A DNA stretch of 64,000 nucleotides, taken from NCBI GenBank assembly GCA_017354895.1, contig CP071496.1:1178001-1242000 (forward strand), in the 5' to 3' direction. A program made the position numbers and the translations under genes. Position 1 is the stretch's first letter; every line of letters starts with the position of its first letter. This DNA is from Podospora comata. Lineage: Eukaryota; Ascomycota; Sordariomycetes; Sordariales; Podosporaceae. The notes under the pieces were generated by a model. That model made no database searches, had not been told where the DNA came from, and saw nothing but the letters and a program-made list of their open reading frames with translations. Shown here one piece after another: positions 57,588 to 64,000 of this stretch.

Positions 57588-58158
57588 TTATCGTCTAGTC
57601 GGAAGCTCGTTCTGAGCGGTGGGTGTAACAGCCGGCTCAGCACCAGCCTGACCGTTCTCTGCACCGGCACCAGAGACCGGGACACCCTTCTCGAGCTCCT
57701 CGGCACTGGTCTCCCGGTTAAGAAAGCTGCTCTCTTTGACGGGGCTGCCGGCCTGCATGCTGACATTGTGATGCTGATGGTGATGGTGGGGATGGAGGAT
57801 GCTCCCAATGCCGTTGGGTCCGCTGACGGGGCTCGACAGATGGGGGATGTTCTCGGGAACGGGGTGCTGGCTGCCAACGGAGCCCGTGTCGACGCTGTCG
57901 CCCTTTCCGGCCTTGCTCATCGCGTAGTCGCCGCTGTCAAAGTACTTGCGCTCCTTGAGATGCTTGGCGAAGTGGTCCGACTTGCTGGGGAGCTTGCCGT
58001 AGAGCCGGAAGAGGCGCTGCTCCTCAGGGGAGAGGGACTAGGTGGCGGAAGAAAGAGTGTCAGTTGGATTCTGAATTCATCCCTATCCAGAGACAGGAAA
58101 GGCCATGGGAGACTGAACACACCTTGACATCGATCTTCTTCGCCTGGTGGGGATTCAT
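57588..58158 (-). CDS. IGO1: Endosulfine/ARPP-19 family PP2A inhibitor (Igo1-like)
   Basis: Two exons (58123-58158 and 57588-58037) encode 161 aa. The hallmark KYFDSGDYAM (about residues 46-55) holds the serine phosphorylated by Greatwall/Rim15, which turns the protein into an inhibitor of PP2A-B55. This links nutrient signalling to entry into quiescence and mRNA protection. Upstream, SLSPEEQRLFRLYGKLPSKSDHF matches the family's N-terminal helix. The C-terminal 100 residues are low-complexity with a His-rich stretch (HPHHHHQHH). The 85-nt intron splits DVK and SLSPEEQ in phase 0. The start is set by the short first exon MNPHQAKKIDVK. Confidence 0.95.
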
Positions 58159-59536
58159 GATTGCGGCCTGGCTTTCTTTGGCGAATGGACGGTTTGGTGG
58201 TGGTTGCTCAAGAAAAAAACTGAATCGCTAAAACGAAGCGAAGGTTCCTCGCTCGATATGTGTGTGTGTCGGGATGTGATGGTCACGATGGTGAAAAAGA
58301 GAGTAGACGCTTTCCCTTAGATGGATCTGCTGAACTGGCGGGTCAAGGTTTTGATTCTTGTCTGGTATTCTTGCGTCAAGAGAGGGGCACGATCGAGCTT
58401 CTGGACAGGACGGGAGGTGGGATGTCACTTCGTTCCGCTTGGGTAGAAGCGGCCCGGGTGGGGAGATTGGCGCGCCAGGCTGCTTAACCACTGGTCACCT
58501 GCTAACAATTGGCACTGCAGTGCTGTAGGTACTTATGCTCACAACTGGGTGGCTGGTTGCTGGGAACCTCAAAGAAAACGGAGCATTTAGTAAAAAGAGG
58601 AAGTAAAGTAAAAAGCTCTTTGGTTTGGAGGTTGAAATGATAAAAATTAATCAACTCCGAACAGAAACATTGCCTTGGAAACGTTCTGATTATAATGGCC
58701 CCCTTATAATGTTTTCCAACTCACAGGTTCATTGACCCAAACCCAAACCCGGGGCATCCGCCACCCATCTTGATATACCTCGCTTTAGGTAATCCTACAC
58801 TGGACCTGCCTACCTGATACCATCTAATCACTTCCAATAAATTGTCGGGCTTCACAATTGTTTTGCAACACCGCCGACTTTATGCAACACTGTTGAGGAA
58901 ACTGGGCATTCCTTGCACCTCTCTGTCATCTGTTATAGAGATACTTCCAACCTCAGAATCAACCACGGGACGTCACATTGGAGAGCCAGTGGAGAAAGCA
59001 CGAGCCACATGCTGCCCTCTGCTCCCTGAGCCATCCAACCCATGAACAGGCTGCCATCTAATAAAGACTTGCGTCAAACATCCCGATTAACTCGATCCAT
59101 TATCACGCGATACATGTAATCCCAAAAAGCAACAAAATCTAATCTATATGTATGCCATGCAATGTGATCTCTATAAATAAATTCTACCATGTTTCCCTGG
59201 CTCTAGTTCTTGGCAACATGTCTGGTCTGGAAACAAGGCTCGCCAGGGAGCGCCAGTGCGATGAACCTTGTCATTCTATGCATTGTAGATTCTGTCAATC
59301 AGGCTATAGTGATCAAACAGACGGTGAATTTGACGTACTCCAGGTGCACAAAGCCATCCATGCCCTTAGGCGAGTAGCTAGAGCCGTGGACGAGAGCAAA
59401 CTTATTCCTTGAAGTAACACGCTACACGCTTGGCCACGAATTCCCAGAAAAGACTAATAACCAGAGAAACTACATTGCATTCACCCATTCATGGAAAGAT
59501 AATCTAACCAGCCACTCTACTCGGCTGGGAAAGCTG
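58159..59536. other. Intergenic, endosulfine promoter and ureidoglycolate lyase 3' flank
   Basis: 1.4 kb without a supported gene. AT-rich blocks occur at about 58610-58720. Confidence 0.4.
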
Positions 59537-60373
59537 TCACAGCCTCGCCAGCCTCGAACCCATAGGCCCCAAGTCTTGAGGCTTGGAGGCCGGGGTCAAC
59601 TCAACAACAACCCCTTGTTTTCCTTCCCCTTCAGCCTTGAAGTAGATCTCTTGACAGTCCTCTTCCCCGACTCCATTCGCAAACTGCACTACCAGAAAAT
59701 CAAGGGCTGTGCCAGGCTTCCCAACAGCCACCATGGGCGCGTGCCAAGTCCCCGCACCGTATGTCACAGCTTGCTTGCCTGTGGCAACGAAGGCACGCAG
59801 TCCGCTGAGATCGGGAAGTCCCCTGCCAGGGAGGGGGCGGGGATAAGAGGCTTCTGCTTGGTCTGTGGTCCTGAGATTCGCTGGAACTGGCAAATCTGCG
59901 TCTGCATCAGCGGGTGGGAGGGTAGGCGCCACGATAACAAGATAGTGCTGATTTTCAGGTGCCGAGAGAGGGATAAAAGTCTGGGTTGTGAAAGGATGGC
60001 GCTCCAATACACGCACAGGGAATGCGGTAGCTGGTGGTGGTGGTTGTGATAGTGACGCGGACGAGGTTGGGATACTGATTCGTGAAGCACAGATGAAGAT
60101 GTTCATTACCGAGACCCCTGGGACGGCACTGGGAGCCTGGGGGTAGAGGTTGATTTGGTGAGAGACATGTTGATATTTAATGGCTGAGCCTTGGTTGGCG
60201 GAGATTCCATCAAAGGGGAGTGAGGGTACTGATGTGGCAGAGGATGGGTGCAAGTCTGGTCGAGGGTTGTTGATCACGTCCCCGAACGGAGCGAAAGCTT
60301 CCCGGGTGAGGGGTACCGCTTCGACCACCAGTTTTGCAACAGTAAGCGTGATGTTCTTGGTTGGAGAAGGCAT
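59537..60373 (-). CDS. Ureidoglycolate lyase (allantoin catabolism)
   Basis: A single exon encodes 278 aa, as usual for fungal members. The cupin-like fold of the AllA/Dal3 family is marked by an N-terminal AFAPFGDVI, FERHPFTTQTFIPL-like strand (here VLERHPFTTQTFIPL) and YGAGTWHAPM with DFLVVQFANG...EDCQEI near the end. The enzyme splits ureidoglycolate into glyoxylate and urea, the last purine-degrading step after allantoicase. A loop (about 160-200) with PADADADLPVPAN is longer and more acidic than in yeast Dal3. A single CGATAAG (GATA-factor site) lies about 260 bp upstream (60634-60639), compatible with nitrogen control, but one site is weak evidence. No other purine-degradation gene is adjacent. 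Confidence 0.9.
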   Translation of the reverse strand: MPSPTKNITLTVAKLVVEAVPLTREAFAPFGDVINNPRPDLHPSSATSVPSLPFDGISANQGSAIKYQHVSHQINLYPQAPSAVPGVSVMNIFICASRISIPTSSASLSQPPPPATAFPVRVLERHPFTTQTFIPLSAPENQHYLVIVAPTLPPADADADLPVPANLRTTDQAEASYPRPLPGRGLPDLSGLRAFVATGKQAVTYGAGTWHAPMVAVGKPGTALDFLVVQFANGVGEEDCQEIYFKAEGEGKQGVVVELTPASKPQDLGPMGSRLARL

Positions 60374-61880
60374 ATTGAAAGAGCGAGGCGCCAGTTACCC
60401 AACTTCGGTGATGAATCGGACGCGGCAACGGTGATGTTGATGACGGTCCCGGTGTTACGGTCGGTTTATTGAGTGGCTCCCTGGAAGTAACAGAAGATGG
60501 TGGGGTCTGCGGCCCCCTCCTAGAGGCATATGGCGACAGATCGGAGCATTTTCTTCGTGCACCAATACCATCACACTAGCATAATCATCTCAAACAAGAA
60601 AACCACTTTCCAAGCAGCTCGGTAATTAAATTCCTTATCGTTTACCACGATGCGTTGCCAATGTCTCGTCTCTGATTGAAGCGGCAATGCGTGCCACACA
60701 CTCTACCAAAATAACAACTCGACCCCGGGTTCCAAAAGACAAACATCGGCTGTCACTCTCTCCGCACATAGATTTGCGGTTCACATTATGGGGTAAACAG
60801 ACATGGGCTCTAGGTAGGCGGGTTAACAATCTCTACCTGTTTTAGACGTGCTAACAATGTTGCTTAAGACTCATGCCGTTGTTTGTTCAGAGTAGCCAGC
60901 TCCCAAGGACCCCATACATCCATGGCAATCATTGAGCAAATGTCCTCACATCATACTCGACAGACATGGGCATCTATACAGCTGATTCAACCAGTTCTGT
61001 AGTCTCAAAGCACATCGGAACACCCGGGAGGGGTTTCCTATTTTTAGCCCTCGCCAATGATTATACACGGAACCGCAATCTCACGATTTTGCGGCTACCA
61101 ATCCCTCCCGGTGCTCAATATCGAGCCTCGGGGTTGGGTGGACAAGGATTCCTTCGAGGACGTCCACCAGAGGCGTCATCCATCGTGCTGGCCTCACCAC
61201 GGAGAGCTTTTCCGTTTGGACAATCCACACTAGAAACCTAAAGCAAGAACTGGCCGACAGCGGTACCTGCCTCCTATATCTTGAGTTGGACACCACAAGT
61301 GATCTCCAGGCCCTTGCGGCCGGTAACAGACGGGCTCGGTTAAATTGTCCGTATCATCATTACTCATAATGAATATTACATAACAGGAGACAAAACAAGG
61401 TCTTCTGCCAGGCGCCCCTCCGCCATGTTGCCGGACTTCACACCCAACACTCCCCAGGATATCCGGGTATGTTAAGTCCCACGCAGCGGACATATAATTG
61501 TCAGCTGGGATAGGACGGCTGCTCGCAAATAAGAGGCTATCTGCTAAGCGGGCATGTATTGCAGTCACTAGGGCTATCTTCTAACAGGCTGAATGCAAGT
61601 CAATATGATGATCCTGCGATGCAATATGGTTCTATCTCTCACTGTTCCAAACACCCAGGTATCTGGTCCCTTGGACACAGCGGCCCTTTCCAGTATCCCT
61701 GTCGGAATGTCGCCGAACTAGTTAAACGATAGGATTCGATGGCAACGAAGTTTGAGTGGTCCCAAAGTCCCGGATCAGGGCAAACGTTGATATAAGTTAA
61801 CACAGCCCGAGTGCCCTTGCGTCCGCCAGGATTGTCAGCTCTCACGGCTACCTTAGTCCAGCTCTGTTGTTCTAAATAAG
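60374..61880. other. Intergenic, divergent promoters of ureidoglycolate lyase and the secreted protein gene
   Basis: No gene is supported over 1.5 kb. It includes a possible GATA site at 60634-60639. Confidence 0.4.
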
Positions 61881-63395
61881 ATGGGGCAAAGCAGTTTGAA
61901 GTGTCTCTGGGCACTGTTCATGTTTCTGGCTATCGGCTTCGGTTCCGCGTGTACGAGCTACGGTGTTGACTATTCCAACGGAGGCGCATATTACATTGAC
62001 GGCTCATCGAACCAATATTTTAATTTCGTCACTATATTTCAAGGTAGGCGGGTGCTTGGGATGAGCATGACGACCTGTAAAAGCAGACGTGCTGATGTTG
62101 CTCGACAGGATGTGATCAAGAGTCGATCAGCCCGGTCCTCATCGGGCCAGACAACAACCAATATGCGTGTTCAGCCATCAGGACCGAGCAAGCCGGTGTA
62201 CAAGTCACATCGACCTGGTAAGAAAGAACGCTGTCCAGAAAAGAATTGCGAGTTGACTCTGTGCTAGTGGCATTCCTTTCTCGGCCATGAAGTCAGGGAA
62301 CTGGAAGATTATTCTATCCGGAACCCAAGTTTCATCACAACGCACCTTCTCGGTAACAGTCGGCACGCCTGAAACTACCTGGGTCACGGTAAGAAGAGTG
62401 TGTCCAACCACATGAAGGCCATCACTTAACAAGACATCTGCAGGCGACACCAACCGTTGTTGTCGGCGTTACTACTACAGCAAGAGCCTCGACTGTTTTG
62501 ACTACCATTGTGCAGACTCAGACTCTGATCATCGTACCCCGAACCGTTACTGCAGCATGTAGCGGACCTACCCGGACAGTCACAAGCTATCCACAAGCAC
62601 CGACGACCACAGTTAGATCGACGGTCACCCGGACAGCAACTGATGGGCAGATAACAAGTTACTGGACCACCATAGTCACAACAACACCAAAGTGCAATTA
62701 TCCTACCAGTACGTATTATTCCTGATCTGGCAGGTGTAAGAATGCTGAAGCGGCCATCGTGGTGTGGCGAGAGGGATGAGAGAAGGCTCCAGCGAAGACA
62801 CTCTGGTTCTAATGTCACTGTGTTAGGAAAACGAGATGTAGCTGCGACTCCCGCCGCACAGGTCGCCGCAGTCACATCGACATACACACAAACCACATAT
62901 ACAGTCACCAGGACAACTACGACAACTGTTGCTGGAAGGGTAACTACCGAAACTGGTGAGTTCATCGGCTGTCCTAAAACGCCTTCTTTCCTTCGTAATG
63001 AATGTATGCTAACCCGAAGTAAAACAGTAATTCGAACTACGACAGCCACAGTGTAAGCACCCTTCCGTAGCAACAGCACTCTCCTCGCTCTTCTCTTCTA
63101 GCAGCTAACACTGGTCTTCTCTCCAGCACCCCTCCGCCATCAACGGCATGCGTAGGAAACGCACCTGGTTCCACTGTGACTGTTATCAGGACACAGAGCG
63201 CCATAACCGAAACGAACGTTGTCTATTTAACGAGCCATCTGTCTGGCATTGTCTGGGTTGGGTATGAGGCTGCGTTACTCCATTTTACTGATAGGTGCTA
63301 ACAGTATTCTCTTTAGCCAAACGCAATACACTACAATTTCCAACCCTGTCAGCGCTACAGCTTGTTGGAGAGCTGGTGGGTGGTATGGAAAGTAG
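61881..63395 (+). CDS. Predicted secreted, Cys- and Thr-rich protein, eight exons
   Basis: Exons: 61881-62043, 62109-62217, 62268-62388, 62444-62708, 62734-62955, 63028-63052, 63127-63261, 63317-63395; 372 aa in this model. All phases close. A signal peptide (about 1-23, ending near GSA) precedes a compact domain of about 110 residues with paired Cys (CTSYGVDYSNGGAYYID, FQGCDQES, YACSAI, TSTCGIPF). The rest is Thr/Val-rich repeats of the TVTRT/TTTTV type, likely O-glycosylated, with a dibasic KR near residue 255 that could be cut. It ends in CWRAGGWYGK. The type occurs in many Pezizomycotina as cell-wall or secreted proteins, but I do not know a function. Intron 4 is uncertain: 25 nt (GTACGT...CAG) or, with a donor at 62658, 76 nt, both in frame. 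One exon is only 25 nt. Confidence 0.68.
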
Positions 63396-63716
63396 TAGCC
63401 TACGACATCCACATGAGCACTCCAGATCCTCGGAGAGAGATTTGCAATTGCCTGACAATTGTTTGCGGGCATGTTGAGGGATTGTGAATAACATTATCCT
63501 GGCACTTTCTGATACGCCGCAAAGGTTGAAGCATTCGATATACTTGATCATCGTACAACACTGGCCATCGGATTTTTGACGATAAATGTGTCCAAGTACT
63601 CATGCACAACACTCTTCCAGTTCCATTATGGGGAGAAGCGTTTAGTGTTAAGGGTATAAGTAAAGACTCTTAAACCAGGCCCATGAATAACCATGTCTGT
63701 GATCGTGAAGTTGACT
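63396..63716. other. Intergenic between two convergent genes
   Basis: Short 3' flanks only. Confidence 0.4.
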
Positions 63717-64000
63717 TCAAACATCGTCATCTTCATCGCCTTCAAGCCATATCTCATGCCCATTACCCTCGTGTACGAAGAGACTTGCCACAATCCCACC
63801 TATCGCAATTGCGCTGAGGCACCAGAATACAGCACCAACAACGCCCCGTGCCAGACCCTGCCCATACAAAAACCCTCCTAAGAAGGGGCCCACGGTCCTT
63901 GAAAGACTCGAGACGCTCTGCCCAATGCCATGCACTGTCCCCAGTACGCTTGGATGCGGCGTACAGTTATTTACCAGAATCGTCTGAGCAGGCAGTGCAA
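63717..64000 (-). CDS. MFS transporter, C-terminal part (5' truncated by window)
   Basis: The frame is open from the right edge to a stop at 63717-63719 and covers about 94 codons. It contains the end of an MFS fold: a loop with NNCTPHPSVLGTVHGIGQS, then SLSRTVGPFLGGFLYG, the conserved motif of helix 11, and a final hydrophobic helix (GAVFWCLSAIAIGGIVASLFV) before an acidic tail GDEDDDV. The pattern matches the fungal YCR023C/ZINC-type MFS subfamily, but substrate cannot be told from this fragment. Confidence 0.85.
   Translation of the reverse strand, partial: ALPAQTILVNNCTPHPSVLGTVHGIGQSVSSLSRTVGPFLGGFLYGQGLARGVVGAVFWCLSAIAIGGIVASLFVHEGNGHEIWLEGDEDDDV

Overview
This window is nuclear DNA of a filamentous ascomycete, most likely a sordariomycete (Sordariales-like). 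The genes are compact and interrupted by short introns, mostly 50-75 nt, with GTAAGT/GTATGT-type donors, CTAAC/CTAAT branch sites and CAG/TAG acceptors. They lie on both strands, mostly with 0.5-2 kb between them. The gene set is typical of Pezizomycotina: glutaminase A, an RTA1-domain protein, a FRE-type ferric reductase, and a DNMT5-type DNA methyltransferase with an SNF2 ATPase. I see no tRNA, rRNA or CRISPR.

Layout. 1-15.5 kb, all minus strand: a CBM48/AMPK-beta-like protein with a long repetitive tail (runs off the left edge), a ferric reductase, a 4.2-kb interval without a recognisable gene, an unrecognised two-TM serine-rich protein and an RTA1-family membrane protein. 16.8-22.6 kb, plus strand: a TGL2-like lipase and a secreted glutaminase A. 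23.0-30.7 kb: an 18-bp minisatellite, then a large minus-strand DNMT5 locus whose methyltransferase and RING/SNF2 halves share one reading frame and are parted by a single TAG codon. 32.2-38.8 kb, plus strand: a 2H phosphoesterase with an enlarged first intron, and a Bud2-like RasGAP. 39.4-44.9 kb: cyclophilin-40, D-aminoacyl-tRNA deacylase and the Not3/5 subunit of CCR4-NOT. 47.5-52.5 kb: a C2H2 zinc-finger protein and NADP-isocitrate dehydrogenase. 53.4-60.4 kb: an Ino80-complex IEC3 subunit, MYG1, an endosulfine (Igo1-like) and ureidoglycolate lyase. 61.9-64 kb: an eight-exon Thr-rich secreted protein and the 3' end of an MFS transporter.

Most genes are independent housekeeping or regulatory genes and not a cluster. 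Several bear on chromatin and RNA control (DNMT5, IEC3, Not3/5) or nutrition (ferric reductase, glutaminase, ureidoglycolate lyase, Igo1).

The most notable observation is the DNMT5 locus. An otherwise intact frame of about 2,344 codons is interrupted by one UAG in the A-to-I editing context used by Sordariomycetes. It could be an edited or read-through stop, a recent C-to-T or G-to-A lesion, or a real split into two proteins.
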